Under the pieces are notes generated by a model that was given only the letters and a program-made list of their open reading frames with translations, was not told the DNA's origin and did no database searches. DNA of 64,000 nucleotides. It comes from Curtobacterium pusillum. Lineage in GTDB: Bacteria > Actinomycetota > Actinomycetes > Actinomycetales > Microbacteriaceae. Below, one piece after another: positions 1 through 7,589 of this stretch. The translations under genes and the position numbers were made by a program. How positions within the stretch are numbered: position 1 is the first letter of the stretch; each line of letters starts with the position of its first letter. Where the stretch lies: the NCBI RefSeq assembly GCF_013359865.1, contig NZ_JABMCE010000083.1, forward strand, positions 102,495-166,494, read 5' to 3'.

Positions 1-1
1 C

Positions 2-391
2 CTCGCGAAGTCCGTCACCGAGCGCGCGGACGCCTCCATCGCGGAGTTCGCACCGCACGACGCGATCGCCACCATCTGGGAACTCGTCGACGCACTGAAC
101 GGCTACATCACGGAGCAGGAGCCCTGGGCGCTCGCGAAGGACGACGCGCAGCGCGAGCGGCTCGCGACCGTGCTCGTCACCGCGCTCCGCGGCCTCGGGA
201 CCGTGGCGGTCCTGATCTCCCCGGTGATGCCGAAGGCGACCGAGAAGCTCTGGGCGTCGATCGGCGCCGGTGGGTCGATCGCCGAGCAGCGCGTCGACCG
301 TGCATGGGAGTGGCAGGGCGCCGACACCGCGGTGCCGCTCGAGAGCGGGCTCTTCCCGCGCATCGAGCAGGTGGAACAGGGCGCAGCGTGA
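2..391 (+). CDS. metG: Methionyl-tRNA synthetase, C-terminal part (5' end outside window)
   Basis: This is the last 129 residues of a methionyl-tRNA synthetase, open to the left edge. The visible part is the anticodon-binding helical bundle, with the family-typical NGYITEQEPWALAK-type segment near residues 35-48, followed by a helix ending VMPKATEKLW. The enzyme charges tRNA-Met in the cytoplasm. Its TGA stop overlaps the GTG start of the tatD-like gene (GTGA), so the two are co-transcribed, the usual metG-tatD order. The catalytic Rossmann domain (HIGH and KMSKS motifs) would lie outside the window and cannot be checked. Confidence 0.93.
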   Translation, partial: LAKSVTERADASIAEFAPHDAIATIWELVDALNGYITEQEPWALAKDDAQRERLATVLVTALRGLGTVAVLISPVMPKATEKLWASIGAGGSIAEQRVDRAWEWQGADTAVPLESGLFPRIEQVEQGAA

Positions 392-1314
392 CCGACGCTG
401 GCGCCCACGTCCGGTCCCGCGGCGACGGGTCATCGGGCGGGTCCAAGCGCGACCTGACCTACCCGCCCCTGCCGGAGGCACTGGTCGTGCCCGTGTACGA
501 CAACCACACCCACATGGAGATCGCCGACGGCGTCGGTGATGGTGGGCCGCTCGAGTACCGCGAGCACCTCGGGCGCGCGTCCAGCGTCGGCGTGCGCGGG
601 GTCGTGCAGGTCGGCACCGACCTCGCGACCTCGGAGTGGTCGGCACGGATCGCCGCTCGTGAACCCCGTGTCCTGGCTGCCGTCGCGCTGCACCCCAACG
701 AGGCGCCGGTGCTCGACGCCTCGGGGCTGTTGGACGAGCACCTGGCCGGGATCGAGCGACTGGCCGCGTTGCCCCGGGTCCGGGCTATCGGGGAGACCGG
801 GCTCGACTTCTTCCGCACGGGTGAGGACGGACGCGACGCCCAGATCCGCTCGTTCGAGGAGCACATCCGCATCGCGAAGGAGCACGACCTCGCGCTGACG
901 ATCCACGACCGGGACGCGCACGACGCCGTGGTCGAGGTGCTCGACCGCGTCGGCGCTCCCGACAGGACCGTCTTCCACTGCTTCTCCGGCGGCCCCGACC
1001 TCGCCCGACTCTGCGCCGAACGCGGGTGGTACATGTCCTTCGCCGGCACGGTCACGTTCAAGAACGCCGAACCGCTGCGCGAGGCACTCCGGGTCGCGCC
1101 ACGGCACCTGATCATGGTCGAGACCGACGCGCCGTTCCTCACCCCGACGCCGTTCCGTGGCCGCCCGAACGCGCCGTACCTCATCCCGCTCACACTGCGG
1201 TCGATGGCGGAGACCCTCGGCACGGACGCCTCGATGCTCGCGGCGCAGATCGCGTCGAACACCGAACTCGTCTACGGTGCGTGGGACGCCGAGCCCGTGA
1301 CGGTCGACGAGTAG
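388..1314 (+). CDS. tatD: TatD family metal-dependent hydrolase
   Basis: A 308-residue TIM-barrel metal hydrolase of the TatD/YcfH family, which acts as a 3'-5' DNase or RNase in characterised members. Metal ligands are visible in order: HTH (residues 40-42, the HxH pair), a Glu in the GETGLDFF motif near residue 135, IHDRDAH near 172, HCFSGG near 197, and VETDAPFLTP near 246. The N-terminus is about 35 residues longer than the barrel needs. GTG at 388 overlaps the metG stop. A start near the HTH motif is possible but would leave a gap in the operon. It sits between metG and rsmA, the common actinobacterial arrangement. Confidence 0.92.
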   Translation: MTDAGAHVRSRGDGSSGGSKRDLTYPPLPEALVVPVYDNHTHMEIADGVGDGGPLEYREHLGRASSVGVRGVVQVGTDLATSEWSARIAAREPRVLAAVALHPNEAPVLDASGLLDEHLAGIERLAALPRVRAIGETGLDFFRTGEDGRDAQIRSFEEHIRIAKEHDLALTIHDRDAHDAVVEVLDRVGAPDRTVFHCFSGGPDLARLCAERGWYMSFAGTVTFKNAEPLREALRVAPRHLIMVETDAPFLTPTPFRGRPNAPYLIPLTLRSMAETLGTDASMLAAQIASNTELVYGAWDAEPVTVDE

Positions 1315-1316
1315 CC

Positions 1317-2168
1317 GTGGGCGCGCTGCTCGGCCCGGCAGAGATCCGGGACCTCGCCGCCAAGCTCGACGTCACCCCGACGAAGAAGCTCGGCCAGAAC
1401 TTCGTGCACGACGCCAACACCGTGCGACGCATCGTGGCATCCGGGCGGGTGGCCACGGACTCCCGCGTGCTCGAGATCGGTCCCGGGCTCGGCTCGCTGA
1501 CCCTCGGGCTGACCGAGACCGGCGCGTCCGTGACCGCCGTGGAGATCGACGGGCGCCTCGCCGCGCAACTGCCCGCGACGGTGTCGGCGATGCAGCCGGA
1601 CGCACGGCTCGAGGTGGTACACCAGGACGCGCTCGCGATCACCGCGACGGACCTGCCGGAAGCGCCGACGCACGTCGTCGCGAACCTGCCCTACAACGTC
1701 TCCGTGCCCGTGCTGCTGCACCTCCTCGCGACCTTCCCCTCGATCGAGCGGGCACTCGTGATGGTGCAGGCCGAGGTCGGGTACCGGATCGCCGCCGGCC
1801 CGGGCAGCAAGGTCTACGGAGCGCCCAGTGTGAAGGCCGCCTGGTACGGCTCGTGGTCGATCGCCGGACAGGTCAGCCGGCAGGTGTTCTGGCCGGTGCC
1901 GAACGTCGACAGCGTCCTCGTCGGGTTCGACCGGCACGAGCCCCCGGGCGACGAAGCCCTCCGGGCGCAGGTGTTCGCCCTCGTCGACGGTGCGTTCCAG
2001 CAGCGCCGCAAGATGCTCCGCCAGAGCCTCTCCGGGGTCCTCGCGGGCAGCGCTCGTGCCTCGGAGCTCCTCACCGCTGCCGGGGTCGACCCGACCGCTC
2101 GTGGGGAAGCGCTCAGCGCCGAGGACTTCGTGCGCCTCGGCCGGACGGTCCTCGCCGCCGCGGAGTAG
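1317..2168 (+). CDS. rsmA: 16S rRNA (adenine1518/1519-N6)-dimethyltransferase RsmA/KsgA
   Basis: A 283-residue SAM-dependent methyltransferase that dimethylates two adjacent adenines in the 3'-terminal helix of 16S rRNA during small-subunit maturation. The KKLGQNF motif lies at residues 23-29, the SAM loop GPGLGSLT at 55-62 and the catalytic NLPY motif at 123-126. The C-terminal small domain keeps the QQRRKMLRQSL segment. GTG 1317 is 2 nt after the tatD stop and gives a normal-length protein. In many actinobacteria ispE follows directly. Here it lies 6.8 kb downstream, so the cluster has been split. Confidence 0.95.
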   Translation: MGALLGPAEIRDLAAKLDVTPTKKLGQNFVHDANTVRRIVASGRVATDSRVLEIGPGLGSLTLGLTETGASVTAVEIDGRLAAQLPATVSAMQPDARLEVVHQDALAITATDLPEAPTHVVANLPYNVSVPVLLHLLATFPSIERALVMVQAEVGYRIAAGPGSKVYGAPSVKAAWYGSWSIAGQVSRQVFWPVPNVDSVLVGFDRHEPPGDEALRAQVFALVDGAFQQRRKMLRQSLSGVLAGSARASELLTAAGVDPTARGEALSAEDFVRLGRTVLAAAE

Positions 2169-2242
2169 CTCGCGACGACCGCTGCCCGGCACCTGAACTG
2201 ATGGCGAGCGTGATGCGATCGCACCGCCCCTACGATGTCGGC

Positions 2243-2782
2243 ATGACCGACGGGACGGTGCGATCGCACTCGCAGGGGATGGCCGCCGACCGGGTGCTCG
2301 CTGCCACGGGCAGGTCGCCGGACGACTGGTACGAGCGCATCGACGGGATCGGCGGACGGACGATCGGACACCCGGCCATCGCGGCGTGGCTCGTCGACGA
2401 GGGCGTGGAGCCGTGGTGGGCCCAGGGCGTCACGATCGGCTACGAGCAGTCCCGTGGCCTGCGGATCCCCGGACAACGCTCGGACGGCACGTTCGCGGTC
2501 TCGGCGTCGCGGCAGGTGCCGGGGGAGCGCGAGGCGGTGCTCGACCGGATCGTGCCCGTGTTCTCCGCTGCCTTCGGGTTCGCTCCGACGTCCGAGCGCC
2601 GCGGTGGGAAGCGCCCGTCGGCCCGTTGGACGTTCCCCGACCGTGAGTCCGTGCTCGTCACCACCGAGGACGGTTCCCGTGCCGACACCGTCCGGATCGC
2701 GACGCAGCGCGAGCGCCTCGTCGGTCCGGGCCGGATGCCCGACGCAAAGGCGGAGCTGCAGGGGTGGCTCGCAGGGCTCTGA
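2243..2782 (+). CDS. DUF4287 domain-containing protein
   Basis: A 179-residue protein of unknown biochemical role. The first 70 residues contain a pattern I associate with DUF4287: GRSPDDWYERID, then a HPAIAAWL helix, then WWAQGVTIGYEQSRGLR. The second half (about 80-179) looks like a small START/SRPBCC-type domain, with ARWTFPDRESVLV and a basic C-terminus. No catalytic residues are evident. A -10-like box TACGAT (2231-2236) lies exactly 6 nt before the ATG and there is no purine-rich RBS, so the mRNA is probably leaderless. This fixes the start at 2243 rather than at upstream in-frame codons. Confidence 0.72.
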   Translation: MTDGTVRSHSQGMAADRVLAATGRSPDDWYERIDGIGGRTIGHPAIAAWLVDEGVEPWWAQGVTIGYEQSRGLRIPGQRSDGTFAVSASRQVPGEREAVLDRIVPVFSAAFGFAPTSERRGGKRPSARWTFPDRESVLVTTEDGSRADTVRIATQRERLVGPGRMPDAKAELQGWLAGL

Positions 2783-2814
2783 CCGGGCCGGCCCCGGGCG
2801 CCGCGGCCCGCGTC

Positions 2815-3558
2815 TCAGTGCCCGCGCGACGCCAGCGCCCCGATGAGCTGCTGCTGCGTCCCGTCGCGCTCCGACCACCGCAGCGGCAGCACGTTCTGCA
2901 CGAGGATCTCCGGCGACGCGCCGGCCTCGAGGAGTGACACCACCTCGGACAGGAAGTCCTCGAGCGGCATCCCGCCGAAGTCGACCCCTTCGCCCATCAG
3001 GTCGGTGGCGACCGCCGGCGGGACGAGTTCGAGCACGGACACGGGCGACCCGGCCAGCTGCTGCCGGAGCGACTGCGTGTACGAGTGGACCGCTGCCTTC
3101 GTGGCGCTGTACGTCGGGGTCGCGGCGAGGGGCATGTAGGCGAGCCCCGACGACACGGTGATGATCGTCGACGCCGGGCGACCGAGCAGATGCGGCAGGA
3201 ACGCATCGATGAGCCGGATGGTGCCGAGCAGGTTCGTCTCGATGGTCGCGAGCGCGTCGTCGAGGTGCGCCGACGAGCGGAGGTCCTCGGCACGCATGAT
3301 CCCCGACATCGTGACGAGGGTGTCGAGCGACGGGTGGGACTCGATCACCGACGCTGCCGCCGCGGTGATCGACGCGGGGTCGGTCACGTCGAGCTCGACG
3401 GTACCGAAGCCGTACTCGTCGTGGAGGGAATCGAGCAGCGCGCGGCGCCGGCCGCCGATGACGACGGTGCTGCCCGCTGCCTGCAGGCGCTGTGCGAGGC
3501 CGAGGCCGATGCCCGAGGTCGCGCCGGGGATGAAGACGGTGGAGTTCGTGATGTCCAT
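2815..3558 (-). CDS. SDR family NAD(P)-dependent oxidoreductase
   Basis: A 247-residue short-chain dehydrogenase of the DltE/YciK-like type. The nucleotide-binding glycine motif GATSGIG is at residues 12-18 (preceded by Pro rather than the usual Thr). An NNAG-equivalent region reads TMSGIM, the catalytic Ser is in TVSSGLAY, and the Tyr-Lys pair is in YSATK near residue 150. The substrate is unknown. The ATG at 3558 was chosen because the glycine motif then falls at the usual distance; a GTG at 3567 is also in frame. It is transcribed divergently from the XRE regulator starting about 100 bp away, which probably controls it. Confidence 0.88.
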   Translation of the reverse strand: MDITNSTVFIPGATSGIGLGLAQRLQAAGSTVVIGGRRRALLDSLHDEYGFGTVELDVTDPASITAAAASVIESHPSLDTLVTMSGIMRAEDLRSSAHLDDALATIETNLLGTIRLIDAFLPHLLGRPASTIITVSSGLAYMPLAATPTYSATKAAVHSYTQSLRQQLAGSPVSVLELVPPAVATDLMGEGVDFGGMPLEDFLSEVVSLLEAGASPEILVQNVLPLRWSERDGTQQQLIGALASRGH

Positions 3559-3660
3559 GACGTCCACGATCCACCGGCACCATGGCCCGAACCAGAGCGC
3601 GGTCATCGGGGGACCGCCGATCCCTGGCACGGACGTCGGCCGCGGTGCACGATGAGGGAC

Positions 3661-4515
3661 ATGGACCGCCCCGCGCTCGCCGACTTCCTCCGCCGTCGCC
3701 GCGAACTGCTGCGCCCCGAGGACGTCGGCCTCGGGTCCGGGCAGCGCCGGCGCACCCCGGGCCTCCGGCGCGAGGAGGTCGCCGCCCTCGCGGGCATGTC
3801 CGCCGACTACTACACCCGCCTCGAGCAGCAGCGCGGCCCGCAGCCGTCGGAGCAGATGGTGGCGGCGATCGCCCGGGCGCTCCGCTGCAGTCTCGACGAG
3901 CGCGACCACCTGTTCCGCCTGGCCGGGCACAACGCCCCGGCGCGGGTGCACCGGGCGGACCACGTCGAGCCCGCGATCCTCCGGGTACTCGACCGGCTCG
4001 AGGACACCCCGGCGATCGTCGTGAACGACCTCGGCGAGACCCTCGTCGAGAACCGACTGGGGGCGGCGCTCCTCGGCACGACGACGGGGCTGCCCGGGAA
4101 CCAGCGCTACCAGCCCTGGCGCTGGTTCATGACCGCGTACGAGCGAGCGAAGTACGCGCCGGAGCAGCACGACCGTCTCGCACGCGCGCAGGTGGCGTCC
4201 CTCCGCGCAGCGGTCGGAGCGGCGGGGCCGAGCGACCGGAGGGCGGCCGAGCTCATCGCCGACCTCGAGGCGAACAGCGAGGAGTTCCGTGCGCTGTGGT
4301 CCCTGCACGAGGTGGCCGGCCGGTGGGAGGACCACAAGACGTTCGTGCACCCCGAGCTCGGCCGCATCACCGTGGACTGCCAGGTGCTGCACACGACCAG
4401 TCAGACGCAGGCGCTGCTGCTGTTCACGGCCCCCGCGGGCAGCGAGGACGCGCAGAAGCTCGAGCTCCTCGGCGTCGTCGGCCAGCAGACCTTCACGGTC
4501 GGGCCTCGGTCCTAG
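3661..4515 (+). CDS. XRE family regulator with MmyB-like ligand-binding domain; 3' end altered
   Basis: A 284-residue DNA-binding protein. Residues 25-75 form an HTH_31-type helix-turn-helix (RTPGLRREEVAALAG, then YYTRLEQQRGPQPS). The rest is the MmyB-like PAS-type domain seen in many actinobacterial regulators placed divergently from short-chain dehydrogenases. ATG 3661 is preceded by CACGAT and a 7-nt spacer, suggesting a leaderless start; ATG 3652 is in frame too. The 3' end is odd. The last 22 nt before the final residues (4473-4494) recur as a direct repeat at 5366-5387, where the same frame reads VVGQQTFAR and stops. The current C-terminus TVGPRS therefore seems to be supplied by an inserted DUF3800 unit. 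Confidence 0.86.
   Translation: MDRPALADFLRRRRELLRPEDVGLGSGQRRRTPGLRREEVAALAGMSADYYTRLEQQRGPQPSEQMVAAIARALRCSLDERDHLFRLAGHNAPARVHRADHVEPAILRVLDRLEDTPAIVVNDLGETLVENRLGAALLGTTTGLPGNQRYQPWRWFMTAYERAKYAPEQHDRLARAQVASLRAAVGAAGPSDRRAAELIADLEANSEEFRALWSLHEVAGRWEDHKTFVHPELGRITVDCQVLHTTSQTQALLLFTAPAGSEDAQKLELLGVVGQQTFTVGPRS
4473..4494. repeat. 22-bp direct repeat, left copy (in 3' end of XRE regulator)
   Basis: CGTCGTCGGCCAGCAGACCT followed by TC at this position is identical to 5366-5387. It encodes the end of the regulator, with VVGQQTF in frame. The two copies bracket the DUF3800 gene and define an 893-bp unit. It resembles the duplicated core of an integration site in the 3' end of a gene, but no integrase is present. 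Confidence 0.85.
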
Positions 4516-4538
4516 TCCGAGACACTGACTCTCCGCTA

Positions 4539-5330
4539 TCATCGAGGGGCAGGACGCTCTCGGGCCTCCCGCACCCAGCCAGCGCCCCGCCCTCGAGCGG
4601 GGCGTTGTGTCTTCCTGGGGTCCCAGACGTACTCGCTCACGGTGATGCGTCGAATGTGCCCGGTGATCGTGCGCACCGTTGTCGCGGAACGGTGGTCGCG
4701 TTCTTCGACGGTGCGTTCGCGATTGAAGAAGAACGTCGCCAGATCCGCCGCCTGCAGCATCCGGCTCTCGTGCGACGGTCCGAAGTAGAGCGTGTCCGCG
4801 ATTCGAGTCAGTGGACGATTCGTGTAGCCAGGCGCTCGCTCCACCTTGAAATCGCGCAGACTTCGTCGCGCGCCGTCCGCAGTGTGGTGGTCGTCGGCGA
4901 GGACGAGTCCGAGTTGCTCGATCGGGTCGAGTCGACGCAGTTGACCGTCGACCGCCTCCAGGATCTGGGCGAGCGTGAGCAGGTGTACGGGGTAGGCGTG
5001 TTCCCGGTAGCGGGCTCGGTGCCCGTCGAGGTCGATCCCTCGGAACACGAAGGTGGCAGTAGACCGCGCGATCACCTTCGACGCGAGCACGCACGCTTTG
5101 GCCCGCCAGCCGGGTGGAACGTCCTTCCAGTCGTTCTTGCCGTGGAACATGTCGACTGCGTGGAACTCGGAAGTACTGTCGAAACCGCCGCAGCTGTGGG
5201 CCTCGACGAGACGAGCGATGCCGTCGAGTCCGCTCTCGATCGACCGCACGGCGGCCGCGTCCGCGATGAGCGCACCCATGAAGGAGAAGGCCCGATCGCG
5301 GGCGGATTCGTCGAGGAAGATGAGCCGCAT
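4539..5330 (-). CDS. DUF3800 domain-containing protein on a 893-bp direct-repeat-bounded unit
   Basis: A 263-residue protein of the DUF3800 family, which I recall as having an RNase H-like fold. It starts with the hallmark MRLIFLDESA (acidic DE at residues 7-8). It keeps the mid-protein ADDHHTADG segment (near residue 146) and the late LQAADLATFFFNR motif (near residue 215), all acidic positions expected of a metal-dependent nuclease-like core. DUF3800 genes often travel with mobile or defence loci and have no settled function. Base composition is visibly less GC-rich than its neighbours, and the gene lies between identical 22-bp repeats (4473-4494, 5366-5387). The promoter is leaderless-type: TATTGT at 5342-5337 (minus strand), 6 nt before the ATG. 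Confidence 0.8.
   Translation of the reverse strand: MRLIFLDESARDRAFSFMGALIADAAAVRSIESGLDGIARLVEAHSCGGFDSTSEFHAVDMFHGKNDWKDVPPGWRAKACVLASKVIARSTATFVFRGIDLDGHRARYREHAYPVHLLTLAQILEAVDGQLRRLDPIEQLGLVLADDHHTADGARRSLRDFKVERAPGYTNRPLTRIADTLYFGPSHESRMLQAADLATFFFNRERTVEERDHRSATTVRTITGHIRRITVSEYVWDPRKTQRPARGRGAGWVREARERPAPR
4583..4604 (+). terminator. Hairpin just after the XRE regulator, possible terminator
   Basis: A perfect 8-bp stem, CGCCCCGC / GCGGGGCG, closes a 6-nt loop (CCTCGA) and is followed by TTGTGTCTT. It lies 68 bp past the regulator stop. It also lies inside the 3' coding end of the opposing DUF3800 gene, so a terminator role is only suggested by position and the short T-rich tail. Confidence 0.4.
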
Positions 5331-5365
5331 CGGCCCACAATACTGAAATACGAACGCTGAAACGT

Positions 5366-5387
5366 CGTCGTCGGCCAGCAGACCTTC
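5366..5387. repeat. 22-bp direct repeat, right copy
   Basis: Identical to 4473-4494. Read on the plus strand it continues into GCCCGCTGA, so the frame of the regulator ends QTFAR-stop. That looks like the original 3' end of the XRE regulator gene, displaced by the DUF3800 unit. Confidence 0.85.
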
Positions 5388-5453
5388 GCCCGCTGACGCA
5401 ACCCCGCGTCACACACCTGGCACCTCCCGGTGTCACGTGCCTAGGGTGGCGAG

Positions 5454-6443
5454 GTGAGCACCCCGCGCGTCTACGTCATCCACGAGAACCCCGAGTGGTT
5501 CCCGCCGCTCGCCGCTGCCTTCGAGGCCGAGGGGGTGCCCGTCGAGGAGATCCTCCTCACCGAGGGCCAGATCGACCTCGGCGCCGAGCCCGCACCCGGT
5601 GTGTACTGGTCGCGCATGTCGGCGAGCTCGCACACCCGCGGGCACGAGCACAGCAAGGAGTACACCCGCGCGGTCCTCGGCTGGCTCGAGCGCGCCGGAC
5701 GCCAGGTCGTGGGCGGCAGTCACGTCCTCGAGCTCGAGGTGTCGAAGGTCGCCCAGCACGGGCTGCTCGCGGGCGCCGGCTTCGACGTGCCGCGCACCAC
5801 GGCCGTCTTCGGGACGACGACGCTCAAGCAGGCGGCCGCGGACTTCACCGGTGGCCGGGACGTCCCGTTCATCACGAAGCACAACCAGGGCGGCAAGGGC
5901 CTCGGCGTTCGCCGCTTCGACTCCCTCGCGGAGTTCGGCGCCTACGTCGACAGCCCCGAGTTCGAGGAGCCGGTCGACGGCATCACCCTGCTGCAGGAGT
6001 ACCTCACCGCCCGCGAGCCGTTCATCACCCGCGTCGAGTTCGTCGGCGGCGAGTTCGTCTACGCCGTCCGCGTGGACACGAGCGCCGGCAGCTTCGAGCT
6101 CTGCCCCGCCGACGCGTGCGAGATCCCGCAGGTCATCGCGGGAGCCGTCTGCGACGTACCCGGGACGAGCCGGCCGAACGCGTTCGAGGTCCGCACCGAG
6201 GTCACGGCCGAGCACCCGCTCGTCCAGCAGCTCCGCACGTTCCTCGCGGACCAGCGCATCCAGATCGCGGGCGTCGAGGTCATGGAGACCACGGACGGCC
6301 GCACGGTCGTCTACGACATCAACACGAACACGAACTACAACCCCGCCGTCGAGGAGACCGCGCCGGCCTCCGGCCCGCGCTCCATCGCGCGGTACCTCGG
6401 TGGCCTGCTGGAGACGCAGTACGCGGCGCAGCTCACGGCCTGA
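5454..6443 (+). CDS. ATP-grasp domain-containing ligase (RimK-like)
   Basis: A 329-residue protein of the ATP-grasp superfamily, which forms acyl-phosphate intermediates to join a carboxylate to an amine or thiol. The N-terminal pre-ATP-grasp region carries VYWSRMSASSHTRG. The ATP-binding core has KHNQGGKGLGVRRF (glycine-rich loop, residues about 142-155). The metal-binding end reads IAGVEVMETTDGRTVVYDINTN (Glu and Asn ligands near 275-292). Its substrate cannot be read from sequence. It is followed after 90 bp by a flavin monooxygenase and a sulfhydrylase, so a role with sulfur-containing or amino-acid-derived compounds is plausible. TAGGGT (5442-5447) lies 6 nt before the GTG. Confidence 0.8.
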   Translation: MSTPRVYVIHENPEWFPPLAAAFEAEGVPVEEILLTEGQIDLGAEPAPGVYWSRMSASSHTRGHEHSKEYTRAVLGWLERAGRQVVGGSHVLELEVSKVAQHGLLAGAGFDVPRTTAVFGTTTLKQAAADFTGGRDVPFITKHNQGGKGLGVRRFDSLAEFGAYVDSPEFEEPVDGITLLQEYLTAREPFITRVEFVGGEFVYAVRVDTSAGSFELCPADACEIPQVIAGAVCDVPGTSRPNAFEVRTEVTAEHPLVQQLRTFLADQRIQIAGVEVMETTDGRTVVYDINTNTNYNPAVEETAPASGPRSIARYLGGLLETQYAAQLTA

Positions 6444-6458
6444 GAACACAAGAACCAC

Positions 6459-6502
6459 CGGACTGGAGGCGCGGTGCGGGCCCGCCCCGTGCCTCCCGTC
6501 CG
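6459..6502. repeat. Palindromic repeat family A, copy 1
   Basis: Two 22-nt arms with no loop; the left arm contains GGACTGGAGGCGCGGTGC and the right arm is its imperfect complement (three non-Watson-Crick positions). It lies in the gap between the ATP-grasp and flavin monooxygenase genes, upstream of the latter's RBS (AAGGA), so it could modulate expression inside this operon. The same core occurs at five other intergenic sites in the window. Confidence 0.75.
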
Positions 6503-6533
6503 TCCCTCCCCACCTCCCCAAGGAACTCACCCC

Positions 6534-7589
6534 GTGCGATTCGGATACTGGACCCCGCTCTTCGGCGGCTGGCTGCGCAACGTCGAGAACGAGCACATGC
6601 CGGTCACCTTCGACTACGTGAAGCGTCTGGCGCAGCGCGCCGAGCGCATCGGCTTCGACCTGACGCTGGTGCCGGAGCTCAACCTCAACGACATCAAGGG
6701 CACGGCGGCGCCGAGCCTCGAGGCGTGGGCGCTCGCCGCCGGGATCGCGGCGACGACCGAGCGTCTCGAGATCATGGCCGCGATGCGCCCGGGCTACCAC
6801 CTGCCGGCCGTGACGGCGAAGCAGGCGGCGACGATCGACGACATCTCCGGCGGCCGGTTCACCTTCAACGTGGTGAGCGCCTGGTGGGCGGAGGAGGCCA
6901 AGCAGTACGGCGGGATCTTCTCCGAGCACGACGACCGCTACCGACGCACCGCGGAGTTCGTGGAGATCATGAAGGGCCTCTGGCGCGAGACGCCGTACTC
7001 GTTCCACGGCGAGTACTACGACGTCGAGAACGCCCACCTCGAGCCGAAGCCGCGCGTCACGCCGCGCATCTACGCGGGCGGGGAGAGCGAGGCCGGCAAG
7101 TCCTCGATCACGCGGTACGCCGACGCCTACGTCACGCACGGCGGCACCGTCGAGGAACTCCGCACGAAGATCGCCGAGATGAAGCAGCGGCGCGTCGACG
7201 CGGGGCTGCCGCCGTTCGAGGCGTTCGGCATGGCGGCGTACGTCATCGTGCGTGAGACCGAGGAGGAGGCGCAGGCCGAGCTGGCGCGCATCACCGACGT
7301 GCAGCACGGCAAGGCGTACGAGTCGTACCAGGACTTCATCTCGAAGTCGCAGCTCGAGCACGTGCCGTCGCTCGAGGACTACTCGGTGTCGAACCGCGGT
7401 CTCCGCCCGGGGTTCGTCGGGACGCCCGCACAGGTGGCCGCGCGGATCCGTGAGTTCGAGGACGCCGGTGTGGACACGCTGCTGCTGCAGTTCTCGCCGC
7501 AGCTCGAGGAGATGGACCGCTTCGGGGAACAGGTCATCCCGCTCGTCCGGCCCTCGGTGGTGCCGGCCGGAGCCGGGACCGTCTCGTGA
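6534..7589 (+). CDS. LLM class flavin-dependent oxidoreductase (SsuD/SfnG-like monooxygenase)
   Basis: A 351-residue bacterial luciferase-like TIM-barrel protein of the alkanesulfonate/dimethylsulfone monooxygenase branch. These enzymes use FMNH2 and oxygen to cleave C-S bonds. Recognisable segments are the start RFGYWTPLFGGWL, then MAAMRPGYHLPAVTAKQAAT, and the family motif SGGRFTFNVVSAWW near residue 105. GTG 6534 has an AAGGA RBS about 9 nt upstream and starts directly at the first beta strand. Its stop overlaps the next gene's GTG (GTGA), so it is translationally coupled to the sulfhydrylase. No flavin reductase lies nearby. The exact substrate is unknown. Confidence 0.85.
   Translation: MRFGYWTPLFGGWLRNVENEHMPVTFDYVKRLAQRAERIGFDLTLVPELNLNDIKGTAAPSLEAWALAAGIAATTERLEIMAAMRPGYHLPAVTAKQAATIDDISGGRFTFNVVSAWWAEEAKQYGGIFSEHDDRYRRTAEFVEIMKGLWRETPYSFHGEYYDVENAHLEPKPRVTPRIYAGGESEAGKSSITRYADAYVTHGGTVEELRTKIAEMKQRRVDAGLPPFEAFGMAAYVIVRETEEEAQAELARITDVQHGKAYESYQDFISKSQLEHVPSLEDYSVSNRGLRPGFVGTPAQVAARIREFEDAGVDTLLLQFSPQLEEMDRFGEQVIPLVRPSVVPAGAGTVS

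Noticed and set aside
4473..5387. Insertion sequence or integrase-bearing island
   Set aside because: No transposase or recombinase frame and no terminal inverted repeats were found; only direct repeats and one cargo gene.
3559..5436. Continuous minus-strand frame joining the SDR gene to sequence beyond DUF3800
   Set aside because: Only 2815-3558 has SDR features; the remainder is opposite the XRE regulator and lacks domains.
6444..6533. SAM or other sulfur-related riboswitch upstream of the monooxygenase
   Set aside because: The only structure is the family A palindrome; no riboswitch core motifs could be recognised.
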